The notes under the pieces were generated by a model. That model did not search any database. It was not told where the DNA came from and was given only the letters and a program-made list of their open reading frames with translations. Below, in pieces: positions 1 to 8,413 of a stretch of 63,137 nucleotides of DNA (the stretch's first letter is position 1; every line of letters begins with the position of its first letter). This DNA comes from an uncultured Dehalococcoidia bacterium (lineage in GTDB: Bacteria; Chloroflexota; Dehalococcoidia; Lucifugimonadales; UBA1127): the NCBI GenBank assembly GCA_913049785.1, contig CAJWXP010000009.1:1-63137 (forward strand), given 5' to 3'. The position numbers were made by a program, and so were the translations under genes.

Positions 1-248
1 TGGGAGAAGCCACCAGACGCTCTCAATCAGTGAAGCCTTCTCCAGCGATTTTCTTCTGGTTGGCTCGGAGCCAGGGTGACATACAACCACCAGAAAAAGT
101 TTATGAGGGGGTTTACCGATGGCATGGCCTTGCGCTGCCTTTTCAGCGAATCCCGCTAAAATTTTCACGATTTAAGTCTTAGAAAACTCCGAATGGTCAT
201 GGTCTTCTCTTTTTAAGAAATTACATAGACCTGCAAGTTGGTCAACAT
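1..248. other. AT-rich non-coding stretch
   Basis: No open frame with family resemblance, RNA gene or clear regulatory element was seen on either strand. It lies downstream of the LytM-like gene and shares the lower GC look of the first 2 kb. Confidence 0.4.
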
Positions 249-1709
249 TTATCTTGGTGACGGTAAAGGAGGGCAACCCGGCGGACAGCTAGGATTTCTT
301 GTATTCTCACCAGGAATAACATATTGGGAACCGGCCGGTGCAATCGCAATCGCCCACCCCCATTCAGAAGGATCACTGACAGTTATGAAGGTTCGCCCTG
401 GCGGAATGGTAGGAGAGATACTCTGCCAATATCCTCCGTCTGGGCCTCGGTCGTATATGGGCATTGTCCTTTGATCAGAAGTTGCGCTTACAGACATCGG
501 GCCGCCGATACTGGCTACTATTATTTGCCATTCGACTGGAATATTGAATTCTTCACTTACATAATCTCCGTTGCCGTCTAAATGGAAAATTAAATCCTTT
601 TCGAAAAAACCTATATCGGTTGCGTTCAATTTGGCTTGCCCATCTAGTTCAAGGTCGCGTATCCCGTCATAGGCAATAACATCCAGCGGCCAATCGCCGA
701 ATGGATTTTCGTTAGCGCTAATCATCCAACCCATCCCCATGGGGACACCTCTAGCGCGTAACCAATCATTCCCAAAACTAGAACTTCCCCACCCCTCCTT
801 TGGGTTCTGCCAAAGATTCCCAAATTCCGCGACCACATCTTCAGTAAAAATGGCAGGAGCATACATATAAAGATTGCCTTGGCCTTGTCGTTCGAGTGCG
901 AATGCGATATGGGTCGAGGCCCTAGGCCCAATTTTTTGCTCGAACGGCGGTACGTACATGTATCCAAGGACGTCCCCCTTTTTCACGACTTGGCCGCTCT
1001 CGACAAGTATGAATTGATCGTAAAAACCGCTAGGCTTGTTTTCTAAATTTATATACGGCTCCATCATATATTGAAAATTAATAACTACATCTCCTTCATT
1101 TGCGATAGCAATGACAAAAGCATATTTGGCATGCCACCATGGTGGATCATAATCAGTGTGGTCATTTAAGCTGTATGCATCTACTCCAGTTATTATCCCG
1201 TCGGCGACTGCGTATATAGCTGGATAGTCTGAGGGACGCCTTTCATTTTGCCATCGCTCATCTGAATTAGAAAAATATATTTGAGCGTCATTGTGAGGTG
1301 CCGGACTTCTTTGTCCAGGATAAGGATGTGCAGCAATCACATCCTCGAAATCGACAATAAAACGATCCGATTTATTAATTGCAAAATAGCTGAGATCTGG
1401 AAGGTTTTGGATGAATTTGTCCCGGGCACGACCACTCAAAACTGATACATCTCTAGAGGGATTAGTCGAAGAGTTAAATGTTTTCTTGGATGGTACCGAG
1501 GTGGGAGAGTTAACTGATTGTGGAAGTGGAGTATTCGTTTGTTGAACCTTACCAGTGGATTGAGACTCGCTTGTTTCCTCATTCCCCATCGGTTCGTTGG
1601 TTTCGTTGATACTGGGACTAGGTTCCCCTGGAGCAGGAGAAGCACTGTAATAAGCAAAGACAAGGATTACAATCAGCACCGATAGAACTAATGCCAGCTT
1701 TATTCTCAT
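249..1709 (-). CDS. secreted/anchored protein with degenerate LytM (M23-like) domain
   Basis: 486 residues. Residues about 5-22 form one hydrophobic segment (signal anchor or signal peptide), followed by a Ser/Pro/Thr-rich linker to about residue 90. The middle region shows the beta-sheet pattern of LytM/M23 peptidases: ADGIITGV, then GQVVKKGDVLGYMYVP, then STHIAFAL where catalytic members have an HxH motif. Only one His of that pair is present, so peptidase activity is doubtful. The protein is inferred to act outside the membrane, perhaps on the cell wall or as a binding domain. The ATG overlaps the stop of an upstream remnant (TAATG). The gene is visibly AT-richer than the rest of the window, suggesting acquisition. 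Confidence 0.55.
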   Translation of the reverse strand: MRIKLALVLSVLIVILVFAYYSASPAPGEPSPSINETNEPMGNEETSESQSTGKVQQTNTPLPQSVNSPTSVPSKKTFNSSTNPSRDVSVLSGRARDKFIQNLPDLSYFAINKSDRFIVDFEDVIAAHPYPGQRSPAPHNDAQIYFSNSDERWQNERRPSDYPAIYAVADGIITGVDAYSLNDHTDYDPPWWHAKYAFVIAIANEGDVVINFQYMMEPYINLENKPSGFYDQFILVESGQVVKKGDVLGYMYVPPFEQKIGPRASTHIAFALERQGQGNLYMYAPAIFTEDVVAEFGNLWQNPKEGWGSSSFGNDWLRARGVPMGMGWMISANENPFGDWPLDVIAYDGIRDLELDGQAKLNATDIGFFEKDLIFHLDGNGDYVSEEFNIPVEWQIIVASIGGPMSVSATSDQRTMPIYDRGPDGGYWQSISPTIPPGRTFITVSDPSEWGWAIAIAPAGSQYVIPGENTRNPSCPPGCPPLPSPR

Positions 1710-1855
1710 TACTCCTCAATTACCTTCCCGTCTTCATAAATCGCCACACTACCATCTTCATTAAGCTGCCTGGCATTCTCAATAAGGAACCTTAGTGTCT
1801 CATCAGAACGGTGTTCTAGTAACCTCCTAGAGACACTGTGGGCGATATCTAGTTG
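1709..1855 (-). pseudogene. start-less ORF remnant upstream of the LytM-like gene
   Basis: Open frame of about 48 codons running from an in-frame TAG to a TAA that shares one base with the next gene's ATG. It reads like coding sequence (charged helix, residues RRLLEHRSDETLRFLIENAR) but has no start codon. The same frame also looks coding just upstream of the TAG (residues KLAKKDPAFDKGSP). This suggests the 3' end of a decayed gene that was once translationally coupled to the LytM-like gene. Family not recognised. Confidence 0.3.
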
Positions 1856-2031
1856 CTATGGCGAACCCTTGTCGAAAGCGGGGTCTTTCTTTGCCAGTTT
1901 TGTCTCCTGGAGTCCATATTGTCTCATTCTATTGCCCCCAAAATTGCCCCCAAAATGAGTTTTCGGGAATTTCGACTAGGGAATTTGACCGTCCTGACTC
2001 AGCTATGAGCCAGCTACGGAGTGGGAGTGGA
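1856..2031. other. non-coding junction next to tRNA-Gly
   Basis: Lies just past the 3' end of tRNA-Gly. It contains a short direct repeat (ATTGCCCCCAAA twice near 1930-1955). No gene is supported. Plausibly the inner edge of an element integrated at the tRNA 3' end, but no second attachment copy is visible in the window. Confidence 0.3.
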
Positions 2032-2102
2032 GCGGGCGATGGGAGTCGAACCCACGACATTTTGCTTGGGAAGCAAACGCTCTACCACTGAGCTACGCCC
2101 GC
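2032..2102 (-). tRNA. tRNA-Gly (anticodon CCC)
   Basis: 71-nt cloverleaf. The 7-bp acceptor stem is GCGGGCG/CGCCCGC, the anticodon loop is TTCCCAA in a TTTGC/GCAAA stem, and the T-arm has loop TTCGACT. CCA is not encoded. It lies 37 bp downstream of gcvPB in the same orientation. Confidence 0.95.
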
Positions 2103-2139
2103 GCACAGGACTATTTTAGTCGAGAACCCGTGTGGAAAG

Positions 2140-3612
2140 CTATGCCCGATATCGAACGTCAGGCTGTCGGGATGCGCGTGCTTCGTCCAATCGGCCCACA
2201 GGTGTGTTGTGGGGCGCCTCTGTTAGCACTTCAGGCGTCTGGCCGGACTCTTGTGCGATGGCAATCATGACATCCACAAAGGCGTCCAATGTCTCTTTGC
2301 TCTCTGTCTCCGTGGGCTCGATCATCAACGCTTCTTCCACAATCAATGGGAAGTACATGGTTGGAGGATGCACACCGTAGTCAATGAGCCGCTTAGATAC
2401 ATCCAACGCTTTCACACCTTGGGCTTTCTGCCACCTTCCTGAAAATACGACCTCGTGCATGCAGATGCGGTCGTAGGGAAGGTAGTAGAGGTGTTCTAGG
2501 CGCTTCAGGAGGTAGTTGGCGTTCAACACAGCGTCGCCGCTGGCCTGACGTATGCCGCCAGCGCCTAACGCTCGCAGATAGGCGTAGGAGCGGACAAGCA
2601 CCCCGAAGTTGCCGTGTCCTGCGGAGAGCGTACCTATGGTGTTCGGTGGAGATACCAGCTTGAAGCTTTCAACCCCACCCTCAGAATCTCGCTCAACCAC
2701 CGGGGATGGCATGAAGGGTGTCAGCTTGTCGCCGACACAGATGGGGCCTGCGCCCGGACCGCCGCCACCATGAGGAGTACTCGTGGTCTTATGCAGGTTG
2801 AGGTGGACTACGTCAAACCCCAGGTCGTTGAGCTTCACACGACCCAATAATGCGTTCATGTTCGCGCCATCGCCGTAGACCAGACCTCCAGCCTCGTGCA
2901 CGATCTCGCACACTTCCACAATGCCGGGATCAAACAGCCCCAACGTGCTTGGGAGCGTGATCATCAACCCTCCCAGCTTATCGTTTGCGACGGCTTCAAG
3001 GGCCTTCAGATCCATGTTTCCCTGGTCGTCTGATGGCACGGTGACGACATCGAATCCCGCCATCGACGCCGATGCGGGGTTGGTCCCGTGGGCGCTATCC
3101 GGGATAAGCATCACTTTGCGCTCGGGGTTGCCGTTTTGTTCGTGAAATGCGCGAATCATCAGCACGCCAGACAGCTCGCCGTGCGCACCGGCAAGAGGCG
3201 CAAGGGTGCTTGCCGGCATGCCTGTTATCTCTTGGAGCATATCCTGGAGGTTAGACATCAACTCCAACGCGCCTTGAACGGTCTCCTCCGGTTGGAGGGG
3301 ATGGATCCCGGAAAACCCGGGCGTGGATGCCACCATGTCATTAATCTTGGGGTTGTACTTCATGGTGCAGGATCCCAGCGGGTAGAAGTTTGTATCTATA
3401 GAGAAGTTCTTCTGCGATAGCCGTGTGAAGTGGCGGACAACGTCCAACTCCGATAGCTCCGGAAGCGGCAACTCTTCACGGAGCAGCGCAGCATCCGGCA
3501 TTGGCTGAACGGGCACATCCGATTCTGGAAGGCGTACACCGGAGCGTCCGGGAACGCTGATATCCCAGAGGGTCTGATGTGACTCTTGGGGCTTTCGCGT
3601 TTCCGTTGTCAT
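2140..3612 (-). CDS. gcvPB: glycine dehydrogenase (decarboxylating) subunit 2
   Basis: 490 residues. PLP-dependent half of the split P-protein, which decarboxylates glycine and passes the aminomethyl group to lipoyl-GcvH. The PLP Lys lies in HLNLHKTTSTPHGGGGPG, followed by GAGPI; upstream is the conserved HGTNPASA. The ending resembles other GcvPB proteins (SRLDE-like, then RQPDVRY). The gene starts 2 bp after the gcvPA stop, indicating tight coupling, and is the last protein gene of gcvT-gcvH-gcvPA-gcvPB. Split P-protein is typical of Gram-positives, Thermus and Chloroflexota rather than proteobacteria. Confidence 0.96.
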   Translation of the reverse strand: MTTETRKPQESHQTLWDISVPGRSGVRLPESDVPVQPMPDAALLREELPLPELSELDVVRHFTRLSQKNFSIDTNFYPLGSCTMKYNPKINDMVASTPGFSGIHPLQPEETVQGALELMSNLQDMLQEITGMPASTLAPLAGAHGELSGVLMIRAFHEQNGNPERKVMLIPDSAHGTNPASASMAGFDVVTVPSDDQGNMDLKALEAVANDKLGGLMITLPSTLGLFDPGIVEVCEIVHEAGGLVYGDGANMNALLGRVKLNDLGFDVVHLNLHKTTSTPHGGGGPGAGPICVGDKLTPFMPSPVVERDSEGGVESFKLVSPPNTIGTLSAGHGNFGVLVRSYAYLRALGAGGIRQASGDAVLNANYLLKRLEHLYYLPYDRICMHEVVFSGRWQKAQGVKALDVSKRLIDYGVHPPTMYFPLIVEEALMIEPTETESKETLDAFVDVMIAIAQESGQTPEVLTEAPHNTPVGRLDEARASRQPDVRYRA

Positions 3613-3614
3613 AG

Positions 3615-4943
3615 TTATGACCCCTTCGCAATCTGCCCAAGGGCATCCGCAAGGGCGTCAATCTCGGTCATTGTATTCATCTCTGTGGCGCAGAAGAGCA
3701 TCCCGTTGGGTACGCTGTCGCTGACGTCGAGGCCGCCGATGATGTTGCGCAACAATAGCTTCTTCGTAGTCTCTTTCGAGCTTTGAGGGCACTTCACCAC
3801 AAACTCGTGGAACCATGTGCCGTCATCAATTACTTCATAGCCATCCACTGCGCCGATGACGCTGGCAGCGTAGTGCGCCTTCTGGTAGCTGAGTTCCGCC
3901 ATTTGCCGGAGTCCACCAGGCCCTAAAGCGGCGATGCACACAGCCGTGCCGGTGGCGATGAGCGCCGCTGACGTGCAGATGTTCGACGTCGCACGCTCTC
4001 GGCGGATGTGCTGCTCACGTGTCTGCAGGGTCAGCACATAGCCGATCCGATCCTCATGATCCACCGTTCGACCGACGATACGACCAGGCATCTGTCGAAT
4101 GTACTCGTTCTTGCATGTGAAGTAACCAACGAACGGCCCGCCGAAGCTCATCGATACGCCGAGGGGTTGGGTCTCTCCGCTGACGATGTCCGCTCCGTAG
4201 TCACCGGGTGCTTTGAACATCCCCAATGCCACCGGGTTCGCACTCACTGACAGCAACGCTCCAGCCTGGTGAGCAGTATCGGCGAGGTCGCCCAACGCTT
4301 CGATGCCGCCGTAGAAATTCGGGTATTGGGCCAAGATGCACGCTGTTGTCTCGTCTACAACCAGGTCGCTCAGTGAAACAGTGTTGATCGTTATGCCTTG
4401 AGGGAGCAGGTAGGTGTCCAGCACTGCGCGGTAGCGCGGGTTCACGGTGTCCAATACCATCACGCTGTCCCTGTCCGTGATCCTGCATGCCATCAATGCA
4501 GCCTCTGCCATAGCGCTGGCGCCATCGTACATACCAGCATTTGCAGCTTCCATGCCGGTCAGTTCGCAGATCAACGACTGGAATTCATACGTAGCTTGCA
4601 GGGTGCCCTGGCTCACTTCGGGCTGGTACGGCGTGTAAGAAGTCAGAAACTCGCCTCGAGAGATCATTGCAGAAACAACGCTAGGGATGAAATGTCGATA
4701 GACTCCGGCACCCAGGAAGCTAGCGTACTCGCCCGGTACGGCGTTCTTTTTGGCTAAACCGCCAAGCTCTCTTCCAAGTTCTAGCTCTGTTAGGGCCGGT
4801 GGCAGGTGGAACTCGGGGTTGCGGAAACGCTCGGGTATGTCTGCGAACAGTTCATCTACGGAGCCGACGCCAACAACTGCAAGCATCTCTGCCCGTTGCG
4901 CTTGAGTGTGAGGGAAATAGGAGTGAGGAAATACGTCATTCAT
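3615..4943 (-). CDS. gcvPA: glycine dehydrogenase (decarboxylating) subunit 1
   Basis: 442 residues. N-terminal half of the split P-protein of the glycine cleavage system; forms the heterotetramer with GcvPB. Visible family stretches are FLGAGVYRHFIPSVV near residue 80, SFLTSYTPYQPEVSQGTLQ-type sequence near 110, and a C-terminal NGMLFCATE-like segment. Starts 14 bp downstream of gcvH. Length is normal for the family and no lesion is seen. Confidence 0.96.
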   Translation of the reverse strand: MNDVFPHSYFPHTQAQRAEMLAVVGVGSVDELFADIPERFRNPEFHLPPALTELELGRELGGLAKKNAVPGEYASFLGAGVYRHFIPSVVSAMISRGEFLTSYTPYQPEVSQGTLQATYEFQSLICELTGMEAANAGMYDGASAMAEAALMACRITDRDSVMVLDTVNPRYRAVLDTYLLPQGITINTVSLSDLVVDETTACILAQYPNFYGGIEALGDLADTAHQAGALLSVSANPVALGMFKAPGDYGADIVSGETQPLGVSMSFGGPFVGYFTCKNEYIRQMPGRIVGRTVDHEDRIGYVLTLQTREQHIRRERATSNICTSAALIATGTAVCIAALGPGGLRQMAELSYQKAHYAASVIGAVDGYEVIDDGTWFHEFVVKCPQSSKETTKKLLLRNIIGGLDVSDSVPNGMLFCATEMNTMTEIDALADALGQIAKGS

Positions 4944-4957
4944 TGGTTTTGAATCGC

Positions 4958-5344
4958 CTAACTAGCAATGGCCTGGTCATACTCGTTTGAAGACATCAGC
5001 TGTTCAAGCTCTGTTTCATTGGAGATTTTGACCTTGATGAGCCAGCCAGCATCGTGGGGCGCTTCATTGATGCGCTCCGGGTGATCGATGGCGTCTTTGT
5101 TGATCTCCAGAACCTCTCCACTCACTGGCACGAAAAGGTCAGAAATAGACTTTACGGATTCAACCTCGCCCATCTTGCTGTCCTTCTCTATTGAAGAACC
5201 CACTTTGGGCAGCACCAGATAGACCACGTCACCCAGTTGATCTTGCGCAAAGAACGTGATGCCGATGGTGGCTGTCCCGTCATCGCCAATTCGTACCCAT
5301 TCATGTTCCTTGGTGTAACGCAGGTCGCTTGGATGCTCACTCAT
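4958..5344 (-). CDS. gcvH: glycine cleavage system H protein
   Basis: 128 residues. Carries the lipoyl swinging arm between P, T and L proteins. The lipoylated Lys is predicted at K65 in GEVESVKSISD, and the N-terminal YTKEHEWVR matches the family. Located between gcvT and gcvPA with short gaps (29 and 14 bp), so co-transcription is expected. No dihydrolipoamide dehydrogenase or lipoylation gene is in the window. Confidence 0.97.
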   Translation of the reverse strand: MSEHPSDLRYTKEHEWVRIGDDGTATIGITFFAQDQLGDVVYLVLPKVGSSIEKDSKMGEVESVKSISDLFVPVSGEVLEINKDAIDHPERINEAPHDAGWLIKVKISNETELEQLMSSNEYDQAIAS

Positions 5345-5373
5345 GACTGTCTACTCCTGACTTCTCGTCGATA

Positions 5374-6510
5374 TCATTTGGGGCGATGGTAGAAGGGCAT
5401 CTCCACAATCTCTGCTTCCACAGGCCGACCACGGAGGTCAATTTGGATGTGGTTGCCTAATGCTGAGTGTTCGGAGAAAACATATCCCATGCCTATACCC
5501 GTGTCAAGGCTGGGAGAGTAGGTTCCGCTGGTCACTTCACCTATCTGCTTTCCGTCTTTGAATAGCGAATATTCGTGCCTGGGAATACCTGGTTCCGTCA
5601 ACCGAAACCCAACCAGTTTCTGGCTGATACCGTTGGAGATCTGCGCGTTCAAGGCGTCTTGTCCGATGAACGATTCCTTGTCCATGTTCACAAACCGGTC
5701 TAGCCCGGCCTCCAGCGGAGACTTGGTGTTATCCATGTCAGATCCGTGCAACCGGAGTCCCGCCTCCAACCGAAGCACGTCCCGGGCACCCAGACCGCAT
5801 GCAGTCGCTCCGGCTTCCACAATTGCATCCCACAGTGCAGGGCCATGGTCGGCGTCTGCAACAAACTCAAAGCCATCCTCGCCGGTATACCCCGTTCTGC
5901 CGATGAACACTTCTACAAGTGACGCATCAGCTTCCAGCTTCACTGCCTGACTCATAGAGCCGAAAGGACGCAGCGACGAGGGGTTTTCTTTACCGACGCA
6001 GAGGGTATCCACGAGCGCTGCAGATGCCGGCCCTTGCACCGCCATCATGACCGATTCTACTGTGAAGTCTGTCATGGACACCGCAGGAAAACCTTTTAGA
6101 TGCTGCTCGATCCATGCGGTCACGGCTTCCCGGTTTGCGGCGTTGCAGATCAGCAGATACCGTTCGTTGGAGCCATCCTCCGCTGATTGCTGATACACCA
6201 CGGTATCGTCGATGACGCCGCCCTCTTTCGTGAGCAAGAAGCCATAACGAGCACGCCCAGGCTTCAGGTTCTTCACAGAGAAGGTGAGCAATTTTTCTAA
6301 AAAACCACCACTGCCCGCGCCATCGATGTACAGTCGGCCCATGTGTGACACGTCAAAGATACCTACGGCGGTTCGCACTGCCTTGGCCTCAGCAAGGACG
6401 CCCTCGTACTGAACGGGCATATCCCACCCTGCGAAGGGTACCATCCGACCAATGGCAGCGATGTGATTGGGGTACAACGCAGTACGTGACAACGGGGAGT
6501 CAGGGGACAT
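5374..6510 (-). CDS. gcvT: aminomethyltransferase (glycine cleavage T protein)
   Basis: 378 residues. Releases ammonia from the aminomethyl-lipoyl arm and makes 5,10-methylene-THF. Family features are the N-terminal RTALYPNHIAAIGRMVPFAGW, FDVSHMGR, and the C-terminal GEVTSGTYSPSLDTGIGMGYV. First gene of the gcv operon. The upstream 190 bp, shared with a divergent gene, shows no glycine riboswitch. It differs from the second GcvT-fold gene at 14.8 kb, which has the YgfZ signature. Confidence 0.96.
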   Translation of the reverse strand: MSPDSPLSRTALYPNHIAAIGRMVPFAGWDMPVQYEGVLAEAKAVRTAVGIFDVSHMGRLYIDGAGSGGFLEKLLTFSVKNLKPGRARYGFLLTKEGGVIDDTVVYQQSAEDGSNERYLLICNAANREAVTAWIEQHLKGFPAVSMTDFTVESVMMAVQGPASAALVDTLCVGKENPSSLRPFGSMSQAVKLEADASLVEVFIGRTGYTGEDGFEFVADADHGPALWDAIVEAGATACGLGARDVLRLEAGLRLHGSDMDNTKSPLEAGLDRFVNMDKESFIGQDALNAQISNGISQKLVGFRLTEPGIPRHEYSLFKDGKQIGEVTSGTYSPSLDTGIGMGYVFSEHSALGNHIQIDLRGRPVEAEIVEMPFYHRPK

Positions 6511-6699
6511 TCAGAAACCTCCAAGTGCGGTTTATCGATGGTACGCAGAGGATGAATGAGTGTCAACAGAGCGTGAAACCTGTTGCTCCCAACCCATTTC
6601 CAGCTTGCCCAATCACATCCGCTCAGGTATGCTAATCTCCGAAGTAGGCTGGGCCGGACAAGAGCGGTCGCAGCTTTGCGTAACCACAAAGGAGGCCCC

Positions 6700-6975
6700 G
6701 TGAGCTGGCGCTACCGGTTTCATCGTTGGCTGCATGACAGCCCTGGATCACCACTCCGGTTTGCTGCAGTGAACCTGTCTATTCTGGTTCTTCTGGGATT
6801 CATTCCCGGCATCGTTGACGCAACTATCGGCAATGATGAGATGCGCGGAGGCCTCACCGTCTGGTTCGCCTTCATCGTCGGGATCAGCGGTGTTGCTACG
6901 TTCAACGTAGTGGTACGCTTGCTGGCCCTCGACTATGACGAAATAAAATCGCAATTCGAAGATGCTGCCGACTAG
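6700..6975 (+). CDS. small two-TM membrane protein
   Basis: 91 residues when started at the GTG at 6700, preceded by AAAGGAGG at 6688-6695; an upstream ATG frame would run through the gcvT promoter region and is not favoured. Two hydrophobic segments, about residues 22-42 and 50-72, flank a short acidic loop, and the C-terminus is acidic. No recognised family. Lies 50 bp before cmk on the same strand. Confidence 0.6.
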   Translation: MSWRYRFHRWLHDSPGSPLRFAAVNLSILVLLGFIPGIVDATIGNDEMRGGLTVWFAFIVGISGVATFNVVVRLLALDYDEIKSQFEDAAD

Positions 6976-7028
6976 CCGATAACAAGCGCATATGGCAGTA
7001 GACTCCGCGCTCACAGAGAAGGGGAGCA

Positions 7029-7700
7029 GTGCCAAAGGTCTCCATAATAGCAATCGATGGCCCCGCTGCGTCAGGAAAAACCGTGGTGGGGCGTCTTCTT
7101 TCTTCCCAGCTAGGATTTCAGTTCTTGGATACAGGTCTCATGTATCGAGCTGTGACCCTGGTGGCAATTCAGCAGTCCACACCTCTTTCTAACGATGCTG
7201 CACTAACTACCCTTGCCGCGAAAACACAGATTGCCATCACCGACACTCCTGACGGCGCACGCGTACTTGTGAACAATCACGACGTGACTGGTTCCTTGCG
7301 TGACCCCGAGGTAGAGGCCGCAGTCTCACGTACCTCAGCTGTCGCTGGTGTCAGGGCAGTCCTCGTAGCGAAGCAAAGAGAAATGGCAGCTGCAGGCTCG
7401 ATCGTCATGGCCGGTCGGGACATCGGGACGGTGGTCTTGGCCGATGCTGACATCAAGGTCTACCTTGAAGCCAGCGCAGAAGAACGGGCGAAGCGACGAG
7501 GCTTGGAGAAGAGTGGCACCGACGACAAGGAATCAGTGGGCGCTGTGCAGAAAGACCTTGAAGCCCGTGACAAGCAGGATTCACAACGAGCGTCGTCGCC
7601 CCTACGACCTGCCGACGACGCCCACATCATCCAGACCGACGGTCTCTCTATAGAGCAGGTGGTGGCGAAGATCGCCCAGCTTGTAGCGGCACGGAGCTAG
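7029..7700 (+). CDS. cmk: cytidylate kinase
   Basis: 223 residues, GTG start with GGGGAG upstream. Phosphorylates CMP/dCMP. P-loop GPAASGKT at about residues 11-18, then the LDTGLMYRAVT nucleotide-binding segment and MAGRDIGTVV near residue 125, all typical of bacterial Cmk. plsC begins one base after the stop, as in many Gram-positive and Chloroflexota genomes. Confidence 0.95.
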   Translation: MPKVSIIAIDGPAASGKTVVGRLLSSQLGFQFLDTGLMYRAVTLVAIQQSTPLSNDAALTTLAAKTQIAITDTPDGARVLVNNHDVTGSLRDPEVEAAVSRTSAVAGVRAVLVAKQREMAAAGSIVMAGRDIGTVVLADADIKVYLEASAEERAKRRGLEKSGTDDKESVGAVQKDLEARDKQDSQRASSPLRPADDAHIIQTDGLSIEQVVAKIAQLVAARS

Positions 7701-7701
7701 C

Positions 7702-8367
7702 ATGGCAGATATCACATACGGCATTTGCAATGTGGCGATGCGTGGCGCCCTTCGCTTGTTCAGTAACTGGAAGGTTACGGGGCAGGAGAACGTCCCGCCT
7801 GACGGGCCACTGCTCATAGTATCCAACCACATGAGCAATATCGATCCACCGATGATCGCCGCCAGCGTATCCAGGAGAGTGAATTTCATTGCTAAACGCG
7901 GCATATTCCAACCGGGGATTCGCTGGTTCCTCAAGGCCTACGGTGCATTTGCCTTGAACGCAGTAGAGGAGGGGAACGATATCCAGGCGATGCTCTGGAT
8001 GCGCCAACTCTTGCGACAAAATCGTGCCATTGTCGTGTTCCCGGAATCTACCCGCAATCCGTACGTGGGTATGCAGAAAGCTATGGGTGGCGTCGCGTTC
8101 CTGGCTGCAAAGACCCAAACTACAATCTTGCCCGTAGGCCTCACAGGCACGGAGCGACTGGGGCCACTGTGGAGAGTCATGTTTCCCACAGGAGATCTCA
8201 CCGTGAACATCGGGAAACCTTTTACCCTGCCGGACACAAAGGGAAAAATGGATGCTAATCAAATCACGTCCATGATGGACTCGGTCATGGGCCGCATTGC
8301 CGACCTCTTACCCAAGGAATACCATGGGGTCTACAGTCCTACCCAGGGCGATTCAGCGGAAGCATAA
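7702..8367 (+). CDS. plsC: 1-acyl-sn-glycerol-3-phosphate acyltransferase
   Basis: 221 residues. Second acylation of glycerol-3-phosphate to make phosphatidic acid at the inner membrane. The catalytic NHxxxxD motif is SNHMSNIDPP near residue 36, and VFPESTRNP is the FPEGTR equivalent near residue 115. Adjacent to cmk and in the same block as plsX, fabG and fabL. Confidence 0.93.
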   Translation: MADITYGICNVAMRGALRLFSNWKVTGQENVPPDGPLLIVSNHMSNIDPPMIAASVSRRVNFIAKRGIFQPGIRWFLKAYGAFALNAVEEGNDIQAMLWMRQLLRQNRAIVVFPESTRNPYVGMQKAMGGVAFLAAKTQTTILPVGLTGTERLGPLWRVMFPTGDLTVNIGKPFTLPDTKGKMDANQITSMMDSVMGRIADLLPKEYHGVYSPTQGDSAEA

Positions 8368-8413
8368 GATTTTCACTTGAGTCGTCGCAGTCGTAAGTCC
8401 AAATGAGGCGCAC

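Noticed and set aside
1858-2091. Plus-strand ORF ending in GDGSRTHDILLGKQTL
   Set aside because: This is the complement of tRNA-Gly read as protein, a common spurious ORF; no RBS and no family support.
6511-6699. Glycine riboswitch upstream of gcvT
   Set aside because: The tandem-aptamer consensus blocks are not present in this short divergent region.
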